NCBI GenBank assembly: GCA_018368345.1
Contig: JAGZEK010000008.1
Coordinates: 62,001 to 126,000 of the forward strand
Direction: 5' to 3'
Length of the DNA stretch: 64,000 nucleotides
Origin: Collinsella sp.
Lineage (GTDB): Bacteria > Actinomycetota > Coriobacteriia > Coriobacteriales > Coriobacteriaceae
The notes under the pieces were generated by a model. It made no database searches, was not told the origin of the DNA, and saw only the letters and a list, made by a program, of their open reading frames with translations. This document shows positions 1-7,891 of the stretch, one piece after another. Both the position numbers and the translations under genes were made by a program. Numbering within the stretch: the first letter of the stretch is position 1; every line of letters starts with the position of its first letter.

Positions 1-2266
1 TCTGGTAGGTCTGGGGATCGGCAAGGGCACCCTGACCACGGCCAAGCTCCACCTTGGAGCCAGCCAGCAGGTCGCCCCACACGATGGACTGGCCGATGGA
101 CATGACGACACGGTCAGCATCGACACGGCGTAGATCGTTCTCGTCGTACTCGGGCGCAAAACGGCCTTCGTCGTCAAAGACACGCATGCAGCGCTTGAAG
201 GTGATACCGCACACACGACCGACCTCGTCCAGGTGGACCTCCTTGGGACCCCAACCGCAGCTGATGTGCGCGCCGTCCTCGATGGCCTCGCGACGCTCTT
301 CCTCGCTGGCGGGCATCTGTGCCTCGCTCTCCAGGCAGAACATCTCAACGTGCTCGGAACCCAGACGGCAGGCGTTGCGGGCAACGTCGATGGCCACGTT
401 GCCGCCGCCCACCACGATGGTGCGGCCGGGCAGCGCGTCAATCTTGCCGCTGTTGACCTCGCGCAAAAAGTCGACGGCCACGGTCACACCCTCGGCGTCC
501 TCGCCCGGAATGTCGGCAAGGCGGCCGCCCTGGCAGCCAATAGCCACGTAGAAGGCCTCAAAACCCTGCGTGCGCAGCTCGTCGAGCGTCACGTCGCGGC
601 CGACTTCCACGCCATAGCGGAACTCGGCACCCATCAGGCGAATGATCTCGACCTCGGCCTCGATAACATCCTTCTGCAGCTTAAAGCTGGGAATGCCGTA
701 GGTGAGCATGCCACCCGGGCGCTCGTTTTTCTCGAACACGACGGGCTTGTAGCCCTTCTCGGCAAGATAGAAAGCGCAGGACAGACCGGCCGGGCCGGCA
801 CCGATGATGGCAATCTTCTGGTCGAAGCCGCCAGCGCGCGTCGGCGTCACCACGGGCGGGACGTAGCGGGTCGCAGCGTCCAGATCGCGCTGGGCGATAA
901 ACTTCTTGACTTCGTCGATAGCCACGGCGGCGTCCACACGACCGCGGGTGCAGGCATCCTCACAGCGGCGGTTGCACACACGGCCGCAGATAGCGGGCAG
1001 CGGGTTCTCGCGTTTAATGAGCGCCAGGGCCTCGTCATAGCGGCCCTGCGCCGCGAGCTTCAGATAGCCCTGAACGGCGACATGCGCGGGGCAAGCCGTC
1101 TTGCAGGGCGCGGTGCCGGACTCGTGCGTCTCGATGCGGTTGTCGTTGCGGTAGTTAGGCGACCACTTGGTGTGGTCCCACTTGGTGGCATCGGGCAGCT
1201 CCTGGCGCGGATACTCGGGCACCTGTCCGCCCGCCTTTTTGCTGCAGAGCTTCTGGCCCAGCTTGGCGGCGCCGGCCGGACACACCTCAACGCAGCGGCC
1301 GCAGGCCACGCACTTGTCCTTCTCGACCTTGGCGACATAGGCCGAGCGCGACAGGTTGGGCGTGTTGAACAGCTGCGAGGTGCGCAGGGCGTAGCACACG
1401 TTGACGTTGCAGTTACAGATGGCGAAGATCTTGTTCTCGCCGTCGATGTTGGTGATCTGGTGCACAAAGCCGTTGTCCTCGGCCTGGCGCAAGATGTCGT
1501 AGACCTCCTCGCGCGTCACATAGTGGCCGCGGTCGGTCTCGACCACATAGTCGGCCATATCGCCCACGGCAATGCACCAGTCGGCGGGGTCGTCGGCGCA
1601 GCCCTCGCCCATCACACGACGGCTCGCGCGGCAGCTGCAGGTGCTGGCGGCATACTTACCCTCGTATTTGTCGAGCCAATGCTCGATATGCTCGATCGGC
1701 ACCGACGTGCTCGCGGCATCGATGGCCTTCTCGACCGGAATGACATGCATGCCGATGCCGGCACCACCGGGCGGCACCATCGGCGTGGCCTTGGACAGCG
1801 GGCCCTTGGATGCCTGCTCAAAGAACTTGGCATAGACCGGGTGCTCTTCGAGCTGGCTCACGCGCATGTTGAGGAACTCGGCGGAACCCGGCACCAGCAT
1901 GGGCAGCACCCACTGCTTGGCGCGCTCGGGATTTTCCCAGTTGTACTCGAGCAGACCCGTGTAGCTCATGTCGTCGAGCATCTTCTCGATATCGGCCTCG
2001 GGCATGCCGGTGAGCTTGACCATCTCGGGCAGCGTGTAGGGACGGCGCACCTTCATCTTGCAGAGCACTTCGGCCTGCTCGTCGGTTGCGGCCTCGGCAA
2101 ACGACCAGTACTCGTAGCCCAGCAGCTCGTCGCGATGCAGCAGGCGGTTGGTGCAGTGCTCACACAGCTTGACAATGGCCTCGCGCGGATGCTCCGGCAG
2201 CGGCGGCACGAACTCCGCGCCGATATCGGGCTCGGTGTAGCTAATCCCCGGTCCGTTGAGAATCAT
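1..2266 (-). CDS. FAD/4Fe-4S oxidoreductase, glutamate synthase small-subunit type (3' end missing)
   Basis: The frame starts at the ATG at 2266 behind a GAGAAGGGA ribosome site and runs off the left edge, so about 755 residues are seen. An N-terminal Cys-rich region (TCSCR, CNCNVNVC) is followed by a ferredoxin motif CVACGRCVEVCP near residue 316. Next comes the cysteine-rich linker typical of GltD-like proteins (CKTACP, CGRVCNRRCEDAC). Two Rossmann folds follow: IIGAGPAGLS near 484 for FAD and VVGGGNVAIDVA near 614 for NAD(P)H. This family moves electrons between NAD(P)H, flavin and Fe-S clusters; the substrate cannot be read from sequence. It is divergent from a TetR gene with palindromes between them, so repression by that regulator is likely. 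The extra N-terminal part makes it longer than ordinary GltD. Confidence 0.85.
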   Translation of the reverse strand, partial: MILNGPGISYTEPDIGAEFVPPLPEHPREAIVKLCEHCTNRLLHRDELLGYEYWSFAEAATDEQAEVLCKMKVRRPYTLPEMVKLTGMPEADIEKMLDDMSYTGLLEYNWENPERAKQWVLPMLVPGSAEFLNMRVSQLEEHPVYAKFFEQASKGPLSKATPMVPPGGAGIGMHVIPVEKAIDAASTSVPIEHIEHWLDKYEGKYAASTCSCRASRRVMGEGCADDPADWCIAVGDMADYVVETDRGHYVTREEVYDILRQAEDNGFVHQITNIDGENKIFAICNCNVNVCYALRTSQLFNTPNLSRSAYVAKVEKDKCVACGRCVEVCPAGAAKLGQKLCSKKAGGQVPEYPRQELPDATKWDHTKWSPNYRNDNRIETHESGTAPCKTACPAHVAVQGYLKLAAQGRYDEALALIKRENPLPAICGRVCNRRCEDACTRGRVDAAVAIDEVKKFIAQRDLDAATRYVPPVVTPTRAGGFDQKIAIIGAGPAGLSCAFYLAEKGYKPVVFEKNERPGGMLTYGIPSFKLQKDVIEAEVEIIRLMGAEFRYGVEVGRDVTLDELRTQGFEAFYVAIGCQGGRLADIPGEDAEGVTVAVDFLREVNSGKIDALPGRTIVVGGGNVAIDVARNACRLGSEHVEMFCLESEAQMPASEEERREAIEDGAHISCGWGPKEVHLDEVGRVCGITFKRCMRVFDDEGRFAPEYDENDLRRVDADRVVMSIGQSIVWGDLLAGSKVELGRGQGALADPQTYQ

Positions 2267-2342
2267 GGTTGTCCCTTCTCTTGCCGCAGCCCGACGAGGC
2301 CGCAGCGCCCCTCTTTTTTTGCAGGCCGGGCATGCCCCCATG

Positions 2343-2424
2343 CCGTTCACCCGCCATTGTTGACATTGTGTCAAAAACAGTATTGACGAACCGTCAACAA
2401 TATTCAAGACTGTTAGGTGAACGG
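2343..2424. promoter_or_regulatory. Twin palindromic operators between oxidoreductase and TetR genes
   Basis: Two 15-bp palindromes with the same frame occur: TTGACA-TTG-TGTCAA at 2360-2374 and TTGACG-AAC-CGTCAA at 2383-2397, with centres 23 bp apart. They are nested in two wider inverted repeats, ATTGTTGAC/GTCAACAAT (2356-2364 and 2393-2401) and CCGTTCAC/GTGAACGG (2343-2350 and 2417-2424). The position between divergent genes and the TTGAC-N5-GTCAA form fit binding of two TetR dimers. The regulator is inferred, not shown. Confidence 0.7.
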
Positions 2425-2455
2425 TCGGGCTCAAACGGACGAAAGGCGGCAAAAC

Positions 2456-3118
2456 ATGGGCAACAACACAGCAGATACCTCTGTGGCCGACGCCGTCCCC
2501 GCGCCCGACAGCGCGGCAAAGCGCTTGACGGGCGACGAACGCCGTCGCGAGATCCTCGATGCCGTGCGCACCGTAAGCTCCGAGCTTGGCGTGTCCCACT
2601 TATCGGTATCGGCCGTGACCAAGCGAGCCGGCTGCACGCGTTCATTGTTCTACCACTACTTTGCCGATATGGACGCCGCCGTCACCGCCGTCATGGACGA
2701 GGCAATCGACGGTTTTATCTCCGAGCTCGAGCAGTGGAACGCCGGCCGCACCGTCGGCGATATCGAGGGCGCGCTCGACACCGTCGCCCCGCTCTTTAAG
2801 CGTCTGGTCGCCAGCGGCCACGAACTGCCGAGTACGCTCACCTCAAGCAGTGGCGCGCTCTACGGCGGCTTTTTGCACAACGTGGTTCAGCGCGTGGCTC
2901 AGTACATCTGCGACACCACCGTGGTGGATTTTGTCGCCCATCATGAGCTGCGCATCGACCATGTCTACGAGACGTTCTACACCCTCATCATGGGACTGTT
3001 GATGTATATCCGCACGCACCCCGATGTGCCCGACGAGACGGTCAAGGAAATCATCGCCTCGACACTCCACATCGAGGGCTATACCGCCAAGTATCCGGAG
3101 CGCAAGCCCCAGAACTAA
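2456..3118 (+). CDS. TetR/AcrR family transcriptional regulator
   Basis: This 220-residue protein has a TetR DNA-binding domain at about residues 28-75; the recognition helix region reads SVSAVTKRAGCTRSLFYHYF. The C-terminal ligand domain is helical and not recognisable. The ATG at 2456 is preferred over a GTG at 2417 because GAAAGG precedes it and the GTG lies inside an operator-like repeat. It is divergent from the Fe-S/FAD oxidoreductase and 63 bp upstream of the DUF5692-like gene, so it probably controls both and itself through the palindromes at 2360-2397. The inducer is unknown. Confidence 0.88.
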   Translation: MGNNTADTSVADAVPAPDSAAKRLTGDERRREILDAVRTVSSELGVSHLSVSAVTKRAGCTRSLFYHYFADMDAAVTAVMDEAIDGFISELEQWNAGRTVGDIEGALDTVAPLFKRLVASGHELPSTLTSSSGALYGGFLHNVVQRVAQYICDTTVVDFVAHHELRIDHVYETFYTLIMGLLMYIRTHPDVPDETVKEIIASTLHIEGYTAKYPERKPQN

Positions 3119-3181
3119 CGACATTTGGCCAAACTGCCCGCGATCGGAAGAGGGGCCGCGGGCGTGTGAAAGGAGAGCAGC

Positions 3182-4189
3182 ATGCTGTTCGATGTTTGGG
3201 GTAGCGATACCCTTATCCACTGGGCCGGCTGGGCCATGGTCTTTATTGGCCTGATCGTGCTCAACGAAGTCGGCCGCCGCACCAAGCTGGGCGCGGCCAT
3301 CATCTTTGGCGTGGCTCCGATGGCCATGACCATCTACTGCGTCGCCATCGCCATCGGCGTCTCGCAGGGTGCCGAGTGGGCGCTCACCAACCCCACCCAT
3401 GTGTACCAGAACAGCTGGTTCCACTACGCCAAGGTGTACGCGGCACTGGCCGGTTGCTGGGGCTTCATTGCCATTAAGTACCAGTGGGGCAAGATCGGCA
3501 AGGCGCATTGGTTCCGCGCGTGGCCGTTTGTGATCGTCGCCATCAACATCATGATCGCCGTCGTGTCCGACTTTGAGAGCGCCTATCACTTCTTTGTCCT
3601 GGGCGAGTCCACCTGGGTCACCTCCGAAGGTGCTACGCAGCTGGCCGGCTGGAACAACGTGTTCAACGGCATCGCCGGTATCATCAACATCTTCTGCATG
3701 ACCGGTTGGTGGAGCGTCTACGCCTCCGAGGACAAGACCGACATGCTGTGGCCCGACATGACCTGGGTCTACATCATCGCCTACGATATCTGGAACTTCT
3801 GCTACACCTACAACTGCCTGCCCACCCACTCCTGGTTCTGCGGCTTTGCGCTGCTGCTGGCGCCCACCGTCGCCGCCTTTATCTGGAACAAGGGCGGCTG
3901 GATCCAGAACCGCGCCTTTACGCTTGCTATTTGGTGCATGTTTGCCCAGGTGTTCCCGTACTTCCAGGAGGAGTCCATCTTTGTGACCCACTCCACGCTC
4001 GACCCCGGCGCCGCTACCGCGGTCTCGATCGCCGCACTGGTCGCCAACGTCGCCGCGATCATCTACATCGCTTACCGCGCCAAGAAGCTCGGCCGCAACC
4101 CCTACAAGCAGGATGTCTTTGAGGGTACCAGCGATTGGGAGAAGGCAACCGCCCGCCGCGCCAAGGTGGACTACGCTCACGCCGAGTAA
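3182..4189 (+). CDS. Multi-pass membrane protein, DUF5692-like
   Basis: A 335-residue protein with about nine or ten hydrophobic segments and many Trp and Tyr residues, starting MLFDVWGSDTL behind an AAAGGAGAG ribosome site. I associate it with DUF5692, a membrane family of unknown function seen in gut anaerobes; that link is from memory. No transporter signature is visible. It follows the TetR gene by 63 bp and is probably co-transcribed with it. Sharing a control region with the divergent oxidoreductase suggests a common response, for example handling of a membrane-permeant compound, but this is inference. A strong hairpin terminator follows at 4258. Confidence 0.65.
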   Translation: MLFDVWGSDTLIHWAGWAMVFIGLIVLNEVGRRTKLGAAIIFGVAPMAMTIYCVAIAIGVSQGAEWALTNPTHVYQNSWFHYAKVYAALAGCWGFIAIKYQWGKIGKAHWFRAWPFVIVAINIMIAVVSDFESAYHFFVLGESTWVTSEGATQLAGWNNVFNGIAGIINIFCMTGWWSVYASEDKTDMLWPDMTWVYIIAYDIWNFCYTYNCLPTHSWFCGFALLLAPTVAAFIWNKGGWIQNRAFTLAIWCMFAQVFPYFQEESIFVTHSTLDPGAATAVSIAALVANVAAIIYIAYRAKKLGRNPYKQDVFEGTSDWEKATARRAKVDYAHAE

Positions 4190-4257
4190 CATGTTGGCCG
4201 CTGTTGGCACTTGGGCATAGGCCCGCTCACCAGGCCTTTCAATCCAATGTCTCGCAG

Positions 4258-4298
4258 AGCCCCCGAAAAGCGTTTCGCTCGCTTTCCGGGGGCTTTTT
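4258..4298 (+). terminator. Rho-independent terminator after DUF5692-like gene
   Basis: A stem of about 15 bp (AGCCCCCGAAAAGCG with CGCTTTCCGGGGGCT, one mismatch) closes a 7-nt loop and runs into TTTTTG. The rest of the gap to 4427 shows no gene. Confidence 0.85.
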
Positions 4299-4427
4299 GT
4301 CGTTGCGCCTCTATTCATCTATTCAAAAACACGCGCATATATAAAATCGGATTTCAAATCATGCGGCGGCTCTATGGAGCCCCGTTTTTGGGTACATTGT
4401 TGTCCCGATATTGAGCTTGGGGGATAT

Positions 4428-5930
4428 ATGAAAGATGAGACGATGGGCCAAGAGGATGCGGTCCAAGATGCAGAAGCGTGTGCCGAGGCCCTGGAGAGTC
4501 TAGACCAGATCGCGCTGGCCGAGATTACGTTTGACGATTCGAGCGTTGATGTGCAGGATGAGCCGGAAATCGAGGCGCAGCTCGATGATCAGGATGCAAA
4601 AGACGATGGCGCCGCGCCCACCGAAGACGAGGCAGGTCACGAAGACACCGAAAGCGAGGCCGGCAATCAGCCCGAATCCGACACGGGCGAGGAAACCGTC
4701 TTGCTCGACAGCTTGCCGGCCGAGGATTCGCTGACCCGCGAGCTTCCTGGCCTGGGTTCCGCACCAGCCGTGGACGAGACCATCGCCATGGGCGATATTC
4801 CCCTACCGTCCGTTCCCTCGGCACGCGAGGCCGAGGTTCGTCATCGCAAGATGTCGCCCAAGCGCCGCAATCTGATGGTCGCCGGTATCGTGGCCGCCGC
4901 GCTCGTCGCCGGCGGTGCAGGCTATGCTGCCTGGAACGGATATCAGCAAGAGCAGGCTGCCGCTGTCGCCGCCAATGCCCACACGATGATGTCGGTGCAG
5001 ATTGGCGTGCATGCCGCGGGCCTCGACTGTTCCACCAGCTCTAAGATTCCCGTACAGGTGAGCGGTCAGGACGCTGATGGCTCATCCGTGAGCGAAACGC
5101 TCTATGTTGACGAGCACGGCCGCGGCATCAAACTGCTGCCCGGCGATTACACGCTCTCCATCGCTGCCTCTCCCATCGCGGCCGACGGCACCATCTATAC
5201 CGTGCCGACCACCAAGGCGCAGGTCACGATCAAGAGCGACGGACAGGACCTAAGCAGCCAGGCCGCCTTTAAGCTCAAGGTGCCTTCGGCCGACACGGTA
5301 ACCGACGACCAGATCGATGCCGCCGCCAAATATGCCGAGGAGGGAGGCGCGAGCTCCGCCGCCACCGCCAAGGTGCTCCAGCAGGCGGCAACCGCGCGGC
5401 GCGACGCCGCCGTCAATGCCGTGAGCGCGCAAAAGGCACAGGCGTCCCGTGATGCTGACGCTCGCCACAAGGCAACCGACCTCTACCAGCTCGATATTCC
5501 CGTCGAGTGGTACGGCAAGGTCGCAACTTGGCAAAACGGAAGCACGCTATGCATCTATCTGGGCGACGACGCCAATACGCCGCTCGTGACGCTCGTCGCG
5601 GTGCGCGAGGGCGAGAGCTTTACGCCCGATGAAGGCGATACGGTTTTGGGTGCGGCCAATCTAGGCAACGGTTATACCGTCTACGCCAGCGGCCCCGTCT
5701 ATCCGTACGTGGTGCCCCAGACCATCAACGGACGGACGCAGAACCCCGTGTCAACCTACCCCATGGACACGGCCATTGAGCTTGTCGAGCTTACGACCGG
5801 CAACCGCTATACCTACAGCCAGATCAAAAACGTGCTGGTCGGCAAAGACGGCAAGGCCGACGCCGCCACCAAGCTCGAATGCGACTACCTCGCCCAGATT
5901 CTCCTGCCGAGCATCAAAGCCCAGGACTAG
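4428..5930 (+). CDS. Single-pass membrane-anchored protein of unknown function
   Basis: The start is placed at ATG 4428, behind TTGGGGGA; an upstream in-frame ATG at 4374 has no ribosome site. The 500-residue product has a very acidic, low-complexity cytoplasmic part (residues 1-130), a basic RHRKMSPKRR stretch, and one membrane helix at about 149-168. The outside domain of about 330 residues includes an Ala-rich, probably coiled-coil segment (AKYAEEGGASSAATAKVLQQ region) and a C-terminal beta-rich part. No family was recognised. The layout resembles surface or stalk proteins of Coriobacteriia. It appears to be monocistronic. Confidence 0.75.
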   Translation: MKDETMGQEDAVQDAEACAEALESLDQIALAEITFDDSSVDVQDEPEIEAQLDDQDAKDDGAAPTEDEAGHEDTESEAGNQPESDTGEETVLLDSLPAEDSLTRELPGLGSAPAVDETIAMGDIPLPSVPSAREAEVRHRKMSPKRRNLMVAGIVAAALVAGGAGYAAWNGYQQEQAAAVAANAHTMMSVQIGVHAAGLDCSTSSKIPVQVSGQDADGSSVSETLYVDEHGRGIKLLPGDYTLSIAASPIAADGTIYTVPTTKAQVTIKSDGQDLSSQAAFKLKVPSADTVTDDQIDAAAKYAEEGGASSAATAKVLQQAATARRDAAVNAVSAQKAQASRDADARHKATDLYQLDIPVEWYGKVATWQNGSTLCIYLGDDANTPLVTLVAVREGESFTPDEGDTVLGAANLGNGYTVYASGPVYPYVVPQTINGRTQNPVSTYPMDTAIELVELTTGNRYTYSQIKNVLVGKDGKADAATKLECDYLAQILLPSIKAQD

Positions 5931-6003
5931 CCTGGCGCAGCAAGGTGCTCCCCAACCGTGATGAAGGAGCCAGGAGGTCCTGACCCCACAGGTCCATAGA
6001 TAA

Positions 6004-7356
6004 TTAGGCAAGGAGCCACTTCCATGCGGGCGTAACGTGTACCACACCGTGCTCGCATGGAATATCGGTCTGTTCATCCATGGTAACGATTGCCGACTCG
6101 CCAAGATCAAACTGGGCCATCGAGGCATCAAGCGCGGCAATTTCGCGCTCGCGCGTTTTCTCACTTGCCATATCCGCACTCACCTGAATCAGGCTATAAG
6201 CCCGCATGAGAAGCGCGTCCCCAGCCACAAAGTCCACCTCATGGCTTTTGCTCTTCTCTTTGATCAGCAGGCGGCAGACCGAGCCGGTCCTCACCGCGGG
6301 AGTCCTTCTTCTTAGCGCATTGAACACTGCGGTCTCGAGCCTCTGGCCCTGGTCCAATGCTGATGCGGGAGAGAATGCTCCAAACATCGCAGGGTCGACA
6401 GCGTAGACCTTAGACGCAGACCGCATGTTATTTGCCAGTGAACGCGTGAACTCCGGCACAGAAAATAACAGGTAGGCGTCCTCATAATACTCAAGTAAGT
6501 CGCTGAGCGAATTACGACTGACGGGTATCTGTCTGCTCTTGAACTCGTTGTACACTTTGTTCACTGACAGCTCTCGTCCCGAAGATGCCATGCACCGCGC
6601 CAGAAACAGCGAGGCCAAACGGGGGTTCTTGACGTCGTAACGTTCAACGACGTCCATGGCGACCGTTCGCGACGCATATTCCTGTAGCAGCTGAATCGCG
6701 TCTGCGGGCGTCTGCTCAAGTGTCGCGATGAATCCCCCTCGCTCGAGATATCCGACCAGATGGTGTCGGAGCAACGCTGCATCGCTCGAGGAGAAGGGTG
6801 CGTTCGACTCAGGAACGCTCCCCGTCTTATATCGGACGTATTCCGAAAAACTCAACGGAAAAAGCTCTCGCACAAGAGAACGGCCCCTGAACTCGCTCTT
6901 AAGTTCTGAGGACAGCATCTTAGAAGAAGATCCCGTCACGTAAACGGTCGCCTTCTCCGTATCGACCACGCGTCGCAGAAACGCACCCCATTCGGGTATT
7001 TCCTGGATCTCGTCAAAGAAAAGGTAGGCGCCCTCGCCTCGAGCAGCAGGATATAGTGCATAGAATGTATCGAGCACGTCCGCTAGTAGCGATGGCTCAT
7101 ACGGACGCAAGCGCTCATCCTCAAAATTGAAATATAGCATCCGGTCAAGCTCGACGCCTTGGCCCTGAAGCCGCCGTATCTCCTGATACAGGCGATACGT
7201 CTTTCCACAACGACGGGCGCCCACAATCACATATACGATGTTGTCGCGCTTTGGCTCCTGCGGGTTGCCCAGATCAAGGTCGCGCTCAAAGACCTGCGGA
7301 ATCCCCTGTTGCTCAAAGTCCTTTATTTTTTGAGCCACCAAGTCGTTGAATGCCAT
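6004..7356 (-). CDS. ATP-binding protein, AAA_14 plus DUF4143
   Basis: This 450-residue protein has Walker A GARRCGKT at residues 46-53, Walker B YLFFDEIQ at 111-118 and a sensor-like VYVTGSSS motif. A C-terminal DUF4143 region includes a restriction-endonuclease-like KSKSHEVDFV stretch. Such ATPases are common single genes in bacteria and archaea; their function is unsettled, with proposals around nucleic-acid handling or defence. The gene is visibly less GC-rich and less codon-biased than its neighbours, consistent with transfer. Its start region sits at the edge of a perfect 25-bp inverted repeat (7365-7424), which may control it. The length is normal for the family. Confidence 0.85.
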   Translation of the reverse strand: MAFNDLVAQKIKDFEQQGIPQVFERDLDLGNPQEPKRDNIVYVIVGARRCGKTYRLYQEIRRLQGQGVELDRMLYFNFEDERLRPYEPSLLADVLDTFYALYPAARGEGAYLFFDEIQEIPEWGAFLRRVVDTEKATVYVTGSSSKMLSSELKSEFRGRSLVRELFPLSFSEYVRYKTGSVPESNAPFSSSDAALLRHHLVGYLERGGFIATLEQTPADAIQLLQEYASRTVAMDVVERYDVKNPRLASLFLARCMASSGRELSVNKVYNEFKSRQIPVSRNSLSDLLEYYEDAYLLFSVPEFTRSLANNMRSASKVYAVDPAMFGAFSPASALDQGQRLETAVFNALRRRTPAVRTGSVCRLLIKEKSKSHEVDFVAGDALLMRAYSLIQVSADMASEKTREREIAALDASMAQFDLGESAIVTMDEQTDIPCEHGVVHVTPAWKWLLA

Positions 7357-7364
7357 AATTCTCC

Positions 7365-7424
7365 AATCTTGCTCTCCTGCTAATCAAGATTATAACGATT
7401 CTTGATTAGCAGGAGAGCAAGATT
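7365..7424. repeat. Perfect 25-bp inverted repeat upstream of AAA_14 gene
   Basis: Arms at 7365-7389 and 7400-7424 are exact complements with a 10-nt AT-rich spacer. The left arm begins 9 bp upstream of the ATPase start codon, so the repeat lies in its leader or promoter. A diverged direct copy of the right arm, about 16 of 24 bases alike, follows at roughly 7434-7457. It could be an operator, an mRNA hairpin or an insertion scar; nothing here distinguishes these. Confidence 0.8.
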
Positions 7425-7529
7425 ATGCGTATTTTGATTAATGGATAAGCAAGTTTTCTATTAGTGGCCCCTCCCGGAGGATATCGAGCGGCCGAGGGGG
7501 GCAGGCATGAACGCCTCTAGCCGAAAACA

Positions 7530-7566
7530 AAGTAGCTAAAAAAGCCCCGTCCCAAATGAGCTACTT
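7530..7566. repeat. GTCCC-loop hairpin, family E copy 1
   Basis: The stem AAGTAGCT/AGCTACTT encloses a loop with AGCCCCGTCCCAAAT. The same core occurs in both arms of the long inverted repeat at 20169-20247. The hairpin overlaps the stop codon of the small gene that ends at 7565. Confidence 0.7.
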
Positions 7567-7759
7567 AACGCCAGGGGTCGGCTTCGAAGAGGGGCTCGCG
7601 CTCGGGGCGGCGATCGCTGTAGGGATCGTAGCCGTCGTCGTCCTCGTTCTCGGCGCGAATGTAAGGGTCGCGCGGCTTGGGCGCGGGCTTGGGTGCGGGC
7701 TTGGGTGCGGCCGGCGCGGCCTCGGTCGCCGACGCGCTCGTCTCTCTCTCGTCCTTCAT
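7565..7759 (-). CDS. Small acidic, Pro/Ala-rich hypothetical protein
   Basis: A 64-residue protein starting MKDERETSAS behind a clear AAGGAG site. It has a KPAPKPAPKPR repeat in the middle and an acidic ENEDDDGYDPYSD tail. No family was recognised and no membrane segment or signal peptide is visible. It lies downstream of clpB but after the clpB terminator, so it probably has its own promoter. The good ribosome site and lack of overlap support a real gene. Confidence 0.6.
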   Translation of the reverse strand: MKDERETSASATEAAPAAPKPAPKPAPKPRDPYIRAENEDDDGYDPYSDRRPEREPLFEADPWR

Positions 7760-7810
7760 CTGTATAGCTCCTTGCAGCTCAATTCGTTCAACATCATTGA
7801 TTGTCGCACG

Positions 7811-7848
7811 AAAAAGGGCGGTGGACCCAATTTGAATCCACCGCCCTT
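7811..7848 (-). terminator. Terminator of clpB
   Basis: The stem AAGGGCGGTGGA/TCCACCGCCCTT with an 11-nt loop is followed by TTTTT when read on the minus strand. It lies about 45 bp after the clpB stop codon. Confidence 0.9.
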
Positions 7849-7891
7849 GGCGTTCGGCTCAAAGCTAGATTTTAAGGCATGTCCCAAACAT

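Noticed and set aside
233..2386. A 717-codon open frame on the plus strand
   Set aside because: It lies opposite the Fe-S/FAD oxidoreductase, which has clear motifs; the frame has low-complexity Ala/His/Gly content typical of an antisense shadow.
2843..4318. A 491-codon minus-strand frame over the TetR and membrane genes
   Set aside because: Spans two supported genes and their gap and has no family features.
4374..4427. Upstream in-frame ATG for the anchored surface protein
   Set aside because: No ribosome site, and the added residues would place extra sequence before a normal start at 4428 with TTGGGGGA.
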